A program made the position numbers and the translations under genes. Source: Paenibacillus polymyxa (GTDB lineage Bacteria; Bacillota; Bacilli; Paenibacillales; Paenibacillaceae). From it: a stretch of 64,000 nt of DNA. A model generated the notes under the pieces. That model made no database searches, was not told the origin of the DNA, and saw only the letters and a program-made list of their open reading frames with translations. Positions 34,283 through 43,499 of the stretch are shown here, piece by piece (the stretch's first letter is position 1; the number at the start of each line of letters is the position of its first letter). The DNA is taken from positions 310,001 through 374,000 of the forward strand of contig NZ_CP049783.1 in NCBI RefSeq assembly GCF_015710975.1. The letters run 5' to 3'.

Positions 34283-34354
34283 ACTTGAAGCCAATCGCTC
34301 TAACTAGACGCAATATGTATAACAGAGATATCAGAAGACAGGAGCTGGAGAGAA

Positions 34355-35230
34355 ATGAAACTGTTTGCGATTGATATGGATGGAACGCTATTGAACGAGG
34401 AAGGAAAAATAAGCAAAGCCAACGCAGAGGCAATCCGCAAGGCACAGCAGCAAGGTGTTCAAGTGACGATTGCCACTGGCAGAGCCGCTTATGATGCCTG
34501 GACAAAGCTAGAGGAAGCAGAGCTGGTTACTCCCGTCATCGGGGCAAACGGCGCCACTGTGCACGATGTGCATCGTCGCCAGCTAACCTCTACTCCTATG
34601 GGCCGGAGCGAAACATTTGAAGTGCTAAGCTGGCTCGAGGGTAACGACTTCTACTATGAGGTCATGACAGACCGGGCTATTTATTCTCCACAAAAGGGGC
34701 ATCAGCTACTTGCTGTTGAAATGGACCGCTTGCTGAGCGCCAACCCAGATATTTCGCTGGATACTTTATTACATGCAGCTGAAAAACAATATGAACAGAC
34801 CGGGCATACCCGCATCGCTTCATATGAGCAGATTCCAATGGATGTAGAGATATATAATGTGCTCTGTTTCTCCTTTGATCATGCCAAATTGGAACGGGGG
34901 CGTAAACGTTACCGAGATTTTCAAGGTCTAAACATGGTCATCTCCTCAGATCGCAACTTTGAAGTCGAGCATAAGGATGCGTCTAAAGGTAATGCATTGC
35001 TTTATCTCGCGAATTATCTGAACATCCCTATGCAGGAAGCCGTAGCGATCGGTGACAGCTATAACGATATTTCCATGCTGACGATGGCCGGAAGAGGTAT
35101 TGCCATGGGCAATGCAAATGACGACATTAAGGCTGTCTGCTCCGAAGTTACCCTGACCAATGTGGAAGATGGCGTTGCTCATGCTCTGTTGAACCTCCTC
35201 AACACCGTTGAGGCTGACACTGTGAAATAG
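34355..35230 (+). CDS. Cof-type HAD phosphatase
   Basis: This 291-aa HAD superfamily IIB hydrolase has the nucleophile motif DMDGTLL at residues 7-13, motif II ATGRAAYDAW, Lys in VEHKDASKGNAL, and GDSYNDISML as motif IV. The large cap domain between is typical of Cof/YcsE-like sugar-phosphate phosphatases. ATG 34355 is preceded by AGGAGCTGGAG. Pairing with a DeoR regulator suggests sugar-phosphate detoxification, with no exact substrate visible. Confidence 0.92.
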   Translation: MKLFAIDMDGTLLNEEGKISKANAEAIRKAQQQGVQVTIATGRAAYDAWTKLEEAELVTPVIGANGATVHDVHRRQLTSTPMGRSETFEVLSWLEGNDFYYEVMTDRAIYSPQKGHQLLAVEMDRLLSANPDISLDTLLHAAEKQYEQTGHTRIASYEQIPMDVEIYNVLCFSFDHAKLERGRKRYRDFQGLNMVISSDRNFEVEHKDASKGNALLYLANYLNIPMQEAVAIGDSYNDISMLTMAGRGIAMGNANDDIKAVCSEVTLTNVEDGVAHALLNLLNTVEADTVK

Positions 35231-35335
35231 AAGGGATTAGTTGCGTACTGCGTACAACTCAGGCTAACGCTGTTTCATGCTGTACGCAACATGTCCGTCT
35301 TACATATAACAATTCTTAAAAAGCAGATCTAGACG

Positions 35336-35383
35336 AAAAAGACGCTCGCAAGCATGGTTACCATGCATAGGAGCGTCCTTTTC
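35336..35383 (-). terminator. Terminator after tRNA-Ser
   Basis: Minus strand AGGACGCTC pairs with GAGCGTCTTTTT around an inner CATGGT/ACCATG stem, downstream of the tRNA-Asn/tRNA-Ser pair. Confidence 0.75.
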
Positions 35384-35398
35384 TGTTTGAAATACCAA

Positions 35399-35487
35399 CG
35401 GAGAGAGAGGGATTCGAACCCTCGCACCGCTTACGCAGTCTAACCCCTTAGCAGAGGGTCCCCTTATAGCCACTTGGGTATCTCTCC
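35399..35487 (-). tRNA. tRNA-Ser (GCU)
   Basis: An 89-nt class II tRNA with a long variable arm. Anticodon loop CTGCTAA gives GCT; acceptor GGAGAGA pairs with TCTCTCC, discriminator G. Confidence 0.95.
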
Positions 35488-35488
35488 A

Positions 35489-35564
35489 TGGCTCCCCGAA
35501 CAGGACTCGAACCTGTGACAACTCGATTAACAGTCGAGTGCTCTACCAACTGAGCTATCAGGGA
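35489..35564 (-). tRNA. tRNA-Asn (GUU)
   Basis: A 76-nt cloverleaf with encoded CCA. Anticodon loop CTGTTAA gives GTT, and the acceptor TCCCTGA pairs with TTCGGGGA. It is adjacent to tRNA-Ser, as in B. subtilis next to the sprT homolog. Confidence 0.95.
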
Positions 35565-35608
35565 ATATTACTGTAAATTATCATACAGTATGGTTAATTT
35601 ACCATGAA

Positions 35609-36121
35609 TCAGGGGGCCTCGTCAAGTGCCAACAAGCGAAGTTTACCTCCACATTTCCCACAGCGATATCGCTGTGGATTCATTTTACGCTTACGCATAT
35701 ACTCCTGTTGACAGGAAACACACACTAGCTTGTAACGATAAGGCTGAGGCTTTCTTCCCACTCTTCCCGGTAGGGTCTGACAATGCCTGCTTCCTCCTAC
35801 GCGAGCCAGCCATGCTTTGAAATCAGCATCACGATGCTGGTAGCCCATTCCGCGCAGATGTAGATGATAATGGCACAGCTCATGCTTTATAATTTTTTCC
35901 ACCTCAGAACGTCCATAAGCTGCGAGTTGATGTGGATTAATTTCAATATGATGACTTTTCATAAAATATCGACCGCCTGTAGAAGACAGGCGCGCATTAA
36001 AGGTGGCTTGATGTTGAAACGGCACGCCAAAGCTCTCCAGCGAGATGCGCTCTACCCATTCTTGAAGTTCTTTATTACTCATGGAAGGGTTCATTGAATT
36101 GCTCAGAGACTTGGACTCCAT
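35609..36121 (-). CDS. SprT-like zinc metalloprotein
   Basis: This 170-aa SprT family protein has HELCHYHLHLRG, the HExxH zincin motif, in the middle, and a C-terminal zinc ribbon (CVSCQQEYMRKRKMNPQRYRC, then GKCGG). It corresponds to B. subtilis YdcK by context. The ATG at 36121 follows AAAGGAGGG; the upstream ATGs of the frame include that site and are unlikely. Bacterial SprT function is poorly known; eukaryotic SPRTN degrades DNA-protein crosslinks. Confidence 0.9.
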   Translation of the reverse strand: MESKSLSNSMNPSMSNKELQEWVERISLESFGVPFQHQATFNARLSSTGGRYFMKSHHIEINPHQLAAYGRSEVEKIIKHELCHYHLHLRGMGYQHRDADFKAWLARVGGSRHCQTLPGRVGRKPQPYRYKLVCVSCQQEYMRKRKMNPQRYRCGKCGGKLRLLALDEAP

Positions 36122-36263
36122 CCTTACGGTTTCCCTCCTTTGCTTCATACTGACAAGCATATTATAAAATGACGGCCGAAGTCTAACCCTGGTTCATAAG
36201 CACACTTTAGGTATCCACCCCATATGCTAAACATACAGATGTAACGCAGAGGAGGAGATCGGC

Positions 36264-36398
36264 TTGCCTCAATGGCTCAGCAACCAGCTCATGCGGGCCT
36301 TTTACAAGAAGGACCGACGCCAAATTAAACTGTTGAACGATTGTTGGTTTTTTTATCATAAAGCACCTGGTATAGAATTTGACGCCAACAACGGGTAG
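36264..36398 (+). CDS. cmpA: Cortex morphogenetic protein CmpA
   Basis: This 44-aa open frame with TTG start encodes MPQWLSNQLMRAFYKKDRRQ and then IKLLNDCWFFYHKAPG. B. subtilis CmpA (37 aa) has the same W-L-x-x-Q-x-x-A-F-x-x-K-D-x-x-Q-I-K-L-L-N-x-C-W-x-F-Y pattern. AGGAGGAG lies 7 nt before the TTG. In B. subtilis CmpA delays cortex synthesis and takes part in quality control of SpoIVA-coated spores. It lies between sprT and tex. A CATACAGA (36232-36239) upstream resembles a SigE -10 box, but the -35 is not convincing. This implies a sporulating host. Confidence 0.9.
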   Translation: MPQWLSNQLMRAFYKKDRRQIKLLNDCWFFYHKAPGIEFDANNG

Positions 36399-36425
36399 AA
36401 GCAGAAAAGTTCCAGAAACGGAAAA

Positions 36426-36466
36426 CCGGAGTCTCCAATATGATTCGGAGATTCCGGCTTTTTTTA
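36426..36466 (+). terminator. Terminator of cmpA
   Basis: CCGGAGTCTCC pairs with GGAGATTCCGG (one mismatch) and is followed by a run of T on the plus strand. Confidence 0.8.
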
Positions 36467-36501
36467 CTCTCACAAAAGGTTATACAGCTTTATTTAAAGC
36501 A

Positions 36502-38724
36502 CTATGCCTGTGACTGCGCATCTGCGGGAGGTTTCATAGTCAGACCTACCCTGCCTTTTTTCAAATCAACATTCAACACCCACACGGTTACGTTATCACC
36601 AACAGATACAACATCCATCGGATGCTTAACAAAACCACTGCGCAGCTGTGAAATATGAACCAGACCGTCACTTTTAATACCGATATCAACAAACGCACCA
36701 AAATCAATGACATTGCGGACAGTTCCTTGAAGTTCCATACCCGGTGCCAGATCCTCGATCTTCAACACGTCCTTGCGGAATACAGGCAATGGCAGCTCGT
36801 CACGCGGGTCACGCCCCGGCCGCTGGAGGCTGTCCAAAATATCCCGCAATGTTGGCACACCAACTTCCAGCTTCGCTGCCAACTGCTCAATATTAGACAC
36901 ATTCAGCGCTTCTGTCGCAGCTTTCGAACCCAGATCATGGGCACTGATGCCCAGTTCCGCCAGCAGGCGGTCTACGACAGCATACGATTCAGGGTGGATC
37001 GGCGTGCGATCCAGTGGATTTTCGCCACCTGGTATACGGATAAAACCAATGGATTGCTCGTAGGTTTTTGCACCAAGACGCGGCACCTTCTGCAACTGAC
37101 GACGGTTGCTGAATTTACCGTTTTCCTCACGGTACTTAACGATGTTTTTAGCAATGGTCGCGTTGATCCCTGCTACGTAGGACAGCAGCGCCGAGGAAGC
37201 TGTGTTCACATCCACACCAACGTGGTTAACAGCCGATTCTACAACGTCCTTCAAACTTTCATCCAGATGTTTCTGCGACACATCATGCTGGTATTGGCCT
37301 ACACCAATGGCTTTCGGCTCAATTTTGACCAGCTCAGCAAGCGGGTCCTGCACACGACGCGCAATAGACGCCGCACTGCGCTCAGCTACGTCCAAATCAG
37401 GGAATTCTTCCTGTGCCAGCTTGGAAGCAGAGTATACGCTCGCACCTGCCTCATTGACGATCAGATACGCGAGGCTGCTGTCACCAATATCCGCGATAAC
37501 TTCGGCTACGAATTGCTCTGTCTCACGTGATGCAGTTCCGTTACCAATGACAATCAACTCGATATCGTATTTGGCAATCAGCTGCTTGAACGTTTCTGCA
37601 GCCTCACGTTTCTTGTTGTTTGGCGGTGTCGGATACGTCACAGCCACTTCCAGCAGCTTGCCTGTGTCATCGACAACAGCCAGCTTGCAGCCTGTCCGAT
37701 AGGCTGGATCGACTCCAAGCACACGACGCCCCTTAATCGGAGCCTGTAGCAACAGGCTGCGCAAATTGCCTGCAAAGATAGAGATGGCCTGCTGCTCGCC
37801 CTTCTCTGTCATTTCAGCACGCACTTCACGTTCGATAGATGGCGCGATAAGCCTTTTGTATGCATCCTCAATGACACTGCGCAGCAGGTCTTCCACCACA
37901 GACGATCCTTTAATCACTTGACCTGCCACATAAGTGTAAATGGAATCTGGCGCTACCTCCAAACCAACCTTAAGAATGCCTTCCCGCTCCCCGCGATTAA
38001 TCGCCAGAATACGGTGAGGTGGCATTTTCTTAGCCAGCTCACGATAGCTGTAGTAATTTTCATACACAGACTCTTGCTCGGTGTCCTTTGCTTCAGAGGT
38101 CAGCATTCCATGATCCAGTGTATATCGGCGCACCCATTGGCGAATAGCCGCATCATCAGCTATATTTTCAGCCAAAATATCCATGGCTCCTTGGATGGCA
38201 GACTCAGGGGTTTCGACTCCCAGCTCAGCATTCACATAGGATTCAGCTTCTTTCAAAGCATCACCCTGCTTCGGCTGACCCCAAATCCAGATGGACAGCG
38301 GCTCCAAACCCCGTTCCTTTGCCACACTGGCGCGAGTTTTGCGCTTTTGCCGATATGGACGGTACAGATCCTCCACTTCCTGAAGCTTAACCGCAGAAGT
38401 GATAGCAGCCTGCAGCTCTTCAGTCAGCTTGCCCTGTTCATCAATAATGCGGATGACCTCTACCTTACGATCCTCCAGATTACGTAAATACAGCACACGA
38501 TCTTCAATTTCACGCAGCTGATTTTCATCCAGCTCTCCTGTCATTTCCTTACGATAACGCGCGATAAAAGGAATTGTATTTCCTTCATCCAATAAACTGA
38601 TCGTTGTCCGGATTTGCTTGAGTGCCAGCGACAGCTCTCTCGCCACTTGTTTGACAATCCGTTCTTGGCGTTCTGCTTCGTTCGGCTCCTGCCCAATTTC
38701 CGTCTTCATTTCCTCGTTAGACAA
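36502..38724 (-). CDS. tex: Tex family RNA-binding transcription accessory protein
   Basis: This protein of about 740 aa has the Tex layout: an N-terminal helical region, a YqgF/RNase H-like domain near residues 330-460 (GRRVLGVDPAYRTGCKLAVVD), and HhH motifs (YVAGINATIAKNIVKYREENG). A C-terminal S1 RNA-binding domain follows (MELQGTVRNVIDFGAFVDIG, then VHISQL). I favour TTG 38724, with GAAGGG 5-6 nt upstream; ATG 38709 is the alternative, and the frame is open to 38778. It is equivalent to B. subtilis YdcI. Role: nucleic-acid binding linked to transcription. Confidence 0.93.
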   Translation of the reverse strand: MSNEEMKTEIGQEPNEAERQERIVKQVARELSLALKQIRTTISLLDEGNTIPFIARYRKEMTGELDENQLREIEDRVLYLRNLEDRKVEVIRIIDEQGKLTEELQAAITSAVKLQEVEDLYRPYRQKRKTRASVAKERGLEPLSIWIWGQPKQGDALKEAESYVNAELGVETPESAIQGAMDILAENIADDAAIRQWVRRYTLDHGMLTSEAKDTEQESVYENYYSYRELAKKMPPHRILAINRGEREGILKVGLEVAPDSIYTYVAGQVIKGSSVVEDLLRSVIEDAYKRLIAPSIEREVRAEMTEKGEQQAISIFAGNLRSLLLQAPIKGRRVLGVDPAYRTGCKLAVVDDTGKLLEVAVTYPTPPNNKKREAAETFKQLIAKYDIELIVIGNGTASRETEQFVAEVIADIGDSSLAYLIVNEAGASVYSASKLAQEEFPDLDVAERSAASIARRVQDPLAELVKIEPKAIGVGQYQHDVSQKHLDESLKDVVESAVNHVGVDVNTASSALLSYVAGINATIAKNIVKYREENGKFSNRRQLQKVPRLGAKTYEQSIGFIRIPGGENPLDRTPIHPESYAVVDRLLAELGISAHDLGSKAATEALNVSNIEQLAAKLEVGVPTLRDILDSLQRPGRDPRDELPLPVFRKDVLKIEDLAPGMELQGTVRNVIDFGAFVDIGIKSDGLVHISQLRSGFVKHPMDVVSVGDNVTVWVLNVDLKKGRVGLTMKPPADAQSQA

Positions 38725-38847
38725 ACCTATCCCTTCTTCCTCACAGCTCTTGTCATACATCATGTCTTTTATTATCACAAAAAATGATTCAAAGCGCCAG
38801 CAGGTGACGTAAAAGCAAGCCCTACCTGTATTGTTCTTCGGACATGC

Positions 38848-38878
38848 AAAAGGACAGCGCTAGAGCGCTGTCCTTTCC
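38848..38878 (-). terminator. Terminator after ndoA
   Basis: AAAGGACAGCGCT pairs perfectly with AGCGCTGTCCTTT around a 2-nt loop, between ndoA and tex. Confidence 0.85.
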
Positions 38879-38902
38879 CGTTTCACTCGTCGTTCCATCA
38901 TA

Positions 38903-39253
38903 CTAAAAATCAATCAAACCGAGACTGATCTGTAGCGAGTCGCTCACTTTGCGCATGGTTTCTTCATCCAAATGGGTGATTTTGTCGGTAAGCCTTTGCT
39001 TGTCGATTGTCCGGATTTGCTCCAGAAGAACAACAGAATCACGATCAAAGCCATGCGTCGCCGCGTCGATTTCCACGTGTGTAGGCAGCTTTGCCTTCTG
39101 AATCTGTGCAGTGATGGCTGCTACGATCACGGTAGGGCTAAACCGGTTGCCGATATCATTTTGAATGATCAGCACAGGTCTGACGCCACCTTGCTCGGAA
39201 CCGACTACGGGTGAAAGGTCTGCAAAAAAAACGTCGCCGCGCTTTACGATCAA
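38903..39253 (-). CDS. ndoA: mRNA interferase toxin NdoA (MazF/PemK family)
   Basis: This 116-aa toxin is very close to B. subtilis Endo[21 protein letters not shown], then [32 protein letters not shown] and [11 protein letters not shown]. The family cuts single-stranded mRNA at short sites (UACAU for EndoA). It starts 6 nt after the antitoxin gene. Arg in GGVRPV and the Thr/Ser of the catalytic pocket are present, so it should be active. It is part of the alr-ndoAI-ndoA order. Confidence 0.96.
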   Translation of the reverse strand: MIVKRGDVFFADLSPVVGSEQGGVRPVLIIQNDIGNRFSPTVIVAAITAQIQKAKLPTHVEIDAATHGFDRDSVVLLEQIRTIDKQRLTDKITHLDEETMRKVSDSLQISLGLIDF

Positions 39254-39259
39254 TATGGA

Positions 39260-39541
39260 TTACACCCCGCTAACTGTACGGCCCAAGGTGCTGTTTGCAT
39301 CTTCCTCCGCGTGAAAGGCTTCGGATGCCATGGTCAGGTTAATTTTAGCCATTTCCATGTATCCACGCTGCATAGCTTCACGAATGTAACGTTTTTTACG
39401 TTCACCTACATAAAGCTTCATTGCCTGCCTGATAAATTCACTGCGGTTGGAATTTTCCATAGCTACGATCCCGTCCACTTCCTGCAAGAGATGATCTGGC
39501 AAACTGATCATTATTCTTTTGGTGTTCTGCAAATTGGCCAA
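39260..39541 (-). CDS. ndoAI: Antitoxin NdoAI (EndoAI), ribbon-helix-helix
   Basis: This protein of about 93 aa has a CopG-type ribbon-helix-helix N-terminus (TKRIMISLPDHLLQEVDGIV, then SNRSEFIRQAMKLYV) and a C-terminal segment RGYMEMAKINLTMASEAFHAEE that matches the EndoA-binding tail of B. subtilis EndoAI. I choose TTG 39541, with GGGGGTGG 9 nt upstream; GTG 39553 and TTG 39559 are alternatives. It neutralises the downstream toxin and probably represses its own promoter. Confidence 0.93.
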   Translation of the reverse strand: MANLQNTKRIMISLPDHLLQEVDGIVAMENSNRSEFIRQAMKLYVGERKKRYIREAMQRGYMEMAKINLTMASEAFHAEEDANSTLGRTVSGV

Positions 39542-39579
39542 CTTCTCTTCCACCCCCAAAACCTTGTCGCCATTGTACC

Positions 39580-39649
39580 ATTATAACGTTATTCCCGGTA
39601 ATTTATTCAAACGGAATATAAGAGAATGTATATGATATTCGTATATCAT
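39580..39649 (-). promoter_or_regulatory. ndoAI promoter and upstream palindrome
   Basis: Minus strand TTGAAT (39610-39605) and TATAAT (39585-39580), spacer 19, precede ndoAI. Just upstream is the perfect inverted repeat ATGATAT-TCGT-ATATCAT (39632-39649). The alr-ndoAI gap of nearly 300 nt holds nothing else. Confidence 0.5.
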
Positions 39650-39834
39650 CTATGCTGCATTCCATTATAAACTACGCAGTTCGTTTTCGTACAGGCGTTT
39701 GATCCCCGAAATACAAGTGTCAGCGGAGCCTAATGCGTCTTTTGACAGTTATAGCGCTCTTTTCTTTCCTTTGTACATATTTCGGGACGTTCTACGAAAA
39801 CTCCTGCTTTTATCCGGTAATTTGCGTTATGAAA

Positions 39835-41031
39835 TTAATTCCAGTAGGTTGGAAGAAGCGAGTTCACCCGAACGACAGGAACATGATCTCGCATGTAAAC
39901 ACGCGGTACCCTGTCTGCGATCATGCAGATCACCTCATAGTGGATCGTACCAAGCTTGGATGCCAGCTCATCCGCCGCAATGATTTCGCCGGACTGCTGG
40001 CCGATGAGAACAACCTCTTCGCCGGTTTGGATTTCTTCCGCATCCTCTGCGAAAGATTGTAAGGATACCATACACTGGTCCATGCAGATCGTACCGAGTA
40101 CAGGGACGCGACGACCGCGTATCAACACTTCAACCTTCCCACTTAGCATGCGAGAATATCCATCCGCATAACCGATTGGCAGTGTGCCGATCCGCTCTTC
40201 ACTAGAGGTCACATACCGGGTACCATAACTAACTCCCCATCCAGGAGGAAGCGTCTTGGTATAAACCACCGCCGTCTTTAATGACAATACAGGCAACAGT
40301 TCAATGACTTGCCGGTTAACCTCATCAGACGGATACAAACCGTATATACTGATGCCAATCCGCACCATATTGGGGGAAAGGGAAGGGGTATCAATGGTGG
40401 CCGCGCTGTTGCCCGTATGTATAATGGGAATAGTAATACCTTGTTCCCTTAGCGCATCCGCCACGCCCCGAAACCGATCATATTGTAGCAGTGTATAGCT
40501 TTTATCTTCTTCATCCGCGCGGGCAAAATGGGTGTACATGCCTTCCAGCAGCACCTGCTCTAATTCGTGAGCCTGCCGGACAAAAGCCAAAGCCGCTTCT
40601 CCAGGCAGCAAACCGAGTCTTCCCATGCCGCTGTCTATTTTGATGTGCACCTTCAGCTTGCGTTCGCTTCCTTGGCGGTCCAATCTGCGGATACCTTCCA
40701 GCACTTCCTCACTAAACACAGTCAATGAGATATCATGCTCCCAAGCCGTTTGGACAGCTTCAGGTGGGGTATAGCCGAGTACTAGGATCGGCAGTCCAAC
40801 CCCCGCATGACGAAGCTCCAGAGCCTCATCCAGAAAAGCGACGCTCAAATAATCTGCACCAAGGCGTTCCATTTCCTTTGAAATTTCTACGGCGCCATGT
40901 CCGTAGGCATTAGCCTTGACACAGACCAGCATCAGCTTATCCGCAGGCAATGCCTTGCGAAAGGCTTCATAGTTGGCGCCAAGGTGATCCAGGTTGATTT
41001 CGGCCCGGGTCGATCTGTATTGTGCTTGCAA
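39835..41031 (-). CDS. alr: Alanine racemase
   Basis: This 398-aa PLP enzyme interconverts L- and D-alanine for cell-wall synthesis. The PLP lysine is Lys39 in VCVKANAYGHGA, and the second catalytic base lies in WGVSYGTRYVT (Tyr). The fold-type III motifs KIDSGMGRLG and MVRIGISIYGLYPS are also present. I take TTG 41031, preceded by AAGGTGA at 7 nt, giving the usual length; the frame extends to 41214, but that extra 61 aa does not resemble Alr. Same position as alrA of B. subtilis, upstream of the toxin-antitoxin pair. Confidence 0.94.
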   Translation of the reverse strand: MQAQYRSTRAEINLDHLGANYEAFRKALPADKLMLVCVKANAYGHGAVEISKEMERLGADYLSVAFLDEALELRHAGVGLPILVLGYTPPEAVQTAWEHDISLTVFSEEVLEGIRRLDRQGSERKLKVHIKIDSGMGRLGLLPGEAALAFVRQAHELEQVLLEGMYTHFARADEEDKSYTLLQYDRFRGVADALREQGITIPIIHTGNSAATIDTPSLSPNMVRIGISIYGLYPSDEVNRQVIELLPVLSLKTAVVYTKTLPPGWGVSYGTRYVTSSEERIGTLPIGYADGYSRMLSGKVEVLIRGRRVPVLGTICMDQCMVSLQSFAEDAEEIQTGEEVVLIGQQSGEIIAADELASKLGTIHYEVICMIADRVPRVYMRDHVPVVRVNSLLPTYWN

Positions 41032-41231
41032 AATCCAGTCACCTTCTTCAATTGTTAGCCTGTAACGTAACCTTTTACCATTTGGAGTGTAGCAAAATCC
41101 TTGCTTCCAAAGGTTAATGGTAATGTTCAGAGACGTGGCTGTCAATGGCAGGGGGACTTTGCCAGCCTCCTCTACCATCTTTACAATAGAACAGGATATA
41201 CAAGCGATGCACATCTTAGACTGCGAATGAA

Positions 41232-41289
41232 CAAAAAACGGATACGGGCGGCAGCAGAGCTTTTTACACTCTAGACCGTCTGCATCCGT
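41232..41289 (-). terminator. Terminator after the lipoprotein gene
   Basis: Minus strand ACGGAT pairs with ATCCGT, followed by T6, with inner pairing in a long loop. It follows the gene ending at 41300. Confidence 0.55.
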
Positions 41290-41299
41290 CTATAAAATT

Positions 41300-42577
41300 T
41301 TATTTACCCGATTGATCCTGTATAGAAGCGGCAATTTGTATCATTTCGCTCACAGGCAGGTCAGCACTGGTGATTCTGAATTCTATTCCATCATTCATCC
41401 AGGTCATCGTCTGTTGTTCGCTTCCTGTCAGCACGGCAAAGCTCCCTCCAATATCAACCAGTTCGCCTGCGGAAAGTGCGACCGCCCGATCTTTTGGACG
41501 CGCCTCCACAATGGTATAGTTATACGTTCCGCTATACCGCAACATCACTGCATGTGTACCATTATCCTCCAGCTCCGGCGTATCCTTAATCTGTACTCCG
41601 GCTGGCGTGTAGGACGGTTCAATCAAGCCGAATTCACCCAATACAGCTTCTGCGGCATCCGTTCCTGCTGACGTTCCGGTTGCACCATCCGCTGTGCTCG
41701 GTGTTTGTTGCTGCGCCTCTGCGTTAGCTGCTGCTTCCGGCTTGGACGTATCGCCTGTGACAGCTCCGTCGCTCTTCGCTTCACCAGACGGTTGCTGAAC
41801 ATCGTTTCCTACGGTTCCCTGCTCTTGCCCAGATCCACTAGATGTCACGCCAGTCGTCCCTTCTAACGTACCGGAAGAATCGGGCAGACCGCTGGAATCG
41901 ACTGCCCCTGAAGATGGCGGTCCCTCGCTACCAGCACTCGTTTTTCCGGAAGCCATATTCCGTTCCATATCAAAGGAATCTTTGTCAAACTTCGTATCAA
42001 AAGCGAATTGATCGAATTTCAGATCGACAACCACCTTGGCATTCGCATCAGATACCTGTACCTGAGTAGGGGCATAGTTATTTTTGGATAGCCAAATCTT
42101 TTGCCTTACCAGCGCATGGCTGTTGTAGTTCGCGGCCACATCAAACACATAGGATTTATCATCGGTAGCCAGCTGACGGGAGGCATCACCGATAATGCTG
42201 CGAACCAGCGTTTCATATAAATATACCTGACCCTGATTGTTTGGCCAGTCGCTTTTGAAACGGAAACTCTTGTTCAGGCTAGGGGTCAGTACAAATACAC
42301 CCTCATCATTACGAAGCACAATTTGTGTAACATCCTTTTTCTCGTTCGTCATGGCAATGCGGTAATAGGACGGCTTGCGGTAGGAAATATCGACCTTGTA
42401 TTCCTGCGGCGTGTCGCCGGTATGCAGCGTCATCAAAGCTGTACCGTGGTAGCTGTTCAGGTCGCTCACCACGTCACTCAAATCTTTAACCACATCGTCT
42501 GCGCTCTTCTTGCCGCACCCGGCCAGCAGCAACGTTACACACATGACCATGGCAAGCATCCATGAAATCCGGCGCAT
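41300..42577 (-). CDS. YdcC-like LolA-fold lipoprotein with C-terminal DUF4367-type domain
   Basis: This 425-aa protein has a signal peptide with a lipobox (TLLLAGC). A LolA-like beta domain spans residues 35-210 (LNSYHGTALMTLHTG, YRKPSYYRIAM, VFVLTPSLNKSFRF). A low-complexity Ser/Gly/Thr/Ala-rich linker spans about 210-305, followed by a C-terminal domain of DUF4367 type (YTPAGVQIKDTPELEDNGTH, then MTWMNDGIEFRI). B. subtilis YdcC, a sporulation-linked lipoprotein, sits in the same place before alr. ATG 42577 follows GAAGGGGTTGATG. The long linker is unusual. Confidence 0.85.
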   Translation of the reverse strand: MRRISWMLAMVMCVTLLLAGCGKKSADDVVKDLSDVVSDLNSYHGTALMTLHTGDTPQEYKVDISYRKPSYYRIAMTNEKKDVTQIVLRNDEGVFVLTPSLNKSFRFKSDWPNNQGQVYLYETLVRSIIGDASRQLATDDKSYVFDVAANYNSHALVRQKIWLSKNNYAPTQVQVSDANAKVVVDLKFDQFAFDTKFDKDSFDMERNMASGKTSAGSEGPPSSGAVDSSGLPDSSGTLEGTTGVTSSGSGQEQGTVGNDVQQPSGEAKSDGAVTGDTSKPEAAANAEAQQQTPSTADGATGTSAGTDAAEAVLGEFGLIEPSYTPAGVQIKDTPELEDNGTHAVMLRYSGTYNYTIVEARPKDRAVALSAGELVDIGGSFAVLTGSEQQTMTWMNDGIEFRITSADLPVSEMIQIAASIQDQSGK

Positions 42578-42687
42578 GTCATCAACCCCTTCAGCACATG
42601 TTTTAAATGAATTAGTACATGTCTATGAAGGACTTGTTCGATTTATGCAGACTGGCATGACAAGCTTGAGCGTATCCTTGTGTAATG

Positions 42688-43320
42688 CTATAAAATCTTT
42701 TGGAGACTAACCATAAATTCATATAGGAAATAAACCGAAAAACCAATCAAAACTACGCCGGCACAGATCGTAACCCACTTGATGGCAGTTCGGTTCATGG
42801 CTTTTCGTGTTGTTGCTACGAGGGTCATTAAGCCTAAATCATGGACAAGAATACCAAACAAAATACCTAAACCAACAATCAAAAATTGACTTGTATTTGA
42901 CCGATCAAACGAACTTGCCAGCACAGTCCCAAAAACACTTACCCAGAACACTAAATTCCCTGGTGAAACAGCTACAAGCAGCCCATTTTTATAGGAAGAA
43001 AATAATGACTTTGTCTTTTTCTCTCCTTCTAGCGCAATATCATGATCCGCATTTTTAATGCTTTCGTACCCTACGTAGCACAAAAATATGGCTCCAACGA
43101 GCCACATGATCACCTGTACAACAGGTAAGGACAGAACAGAGGCCAGACCAAAATATAAACCAATGATTAATAACAAATCGATGGTCATCCCCCCAAGCCC
43201 AACAATCCATCCATGCATGAATCCATTCTTTAGCCCTTGCTTCGTCATTTCAACCGTGATGGTACCTACAGGTAGTGCTATTGAGAAACCTAGTAAAACA
43301 TATGTAATAAACAATGCCAT
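42688..43320 (-). CDS. LysE family exporter
   Basis: This 210-aa membrane protein has six hydrophobic segments and the LysE/RhtB N-terminal pattern GFSIALPVGTITVEMTKQGLKNGF, then GWIVGLGGMTIDLLLI. Members export amino acids or related small molecules; the substrate is not deducible. ATG 43320 has GAAAGGGG upstream, and a promoter TTGATT/TAGAAT (43381-43353) precedes it. It is divergent from the siderophore-binding gene. Confidence 0.87.
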   Translation of the reverse strand: MALFITYVLLGFSIALPVGTITVEMTKQGLKNGFMHGWIVGLGGMTIDLLLIIGLYFGLASVLSLPVVQVIMWLVGAIFLCYVGYESIKNADHDIALEGEKKTKSLFSSYKNGLLVAVSPGNLVFWVSVFGTVLASSFDRSNTSQFLIVGLGILFGILVHDLGLMTLVATTRKAMNRTAIKWVTICAGVVLIGFSVYFLYEFMVSLQKIL

Positions 43321-43352
43321 TTCAAAACCCCTTTCAAATGTATAAAAGCGTT

Positions 43353-43381
43353 ATTCTATACCATAAAAAATGACAAATCAA
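43353..43381 (-). promoter_or_regulatory. Promoter of the LysE-type gene
   Basis: Minus strand TTGATT (43381-43376) and TAGAAT (43358-43353) with a 17-nt spacer, about 33 nt before the start codon. Confidence 0.5.
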
Positions 43382-43499
43382 TAAAATTTGAAGAATAAAA
43401 TGAGCTAGTAACACATGAGACTTATTTTGTACAAAATCGGATGCATTGACCAAGTTTGTCCATTGAGTATTGAGGGTTCAGCGCTTATCATTGCTTTTG

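Noticed and set aside
36655..37702. Long plus-strand open frames across tex
   Set aside because: Antisense to conserved tex codons; no ribosome site or known domain.
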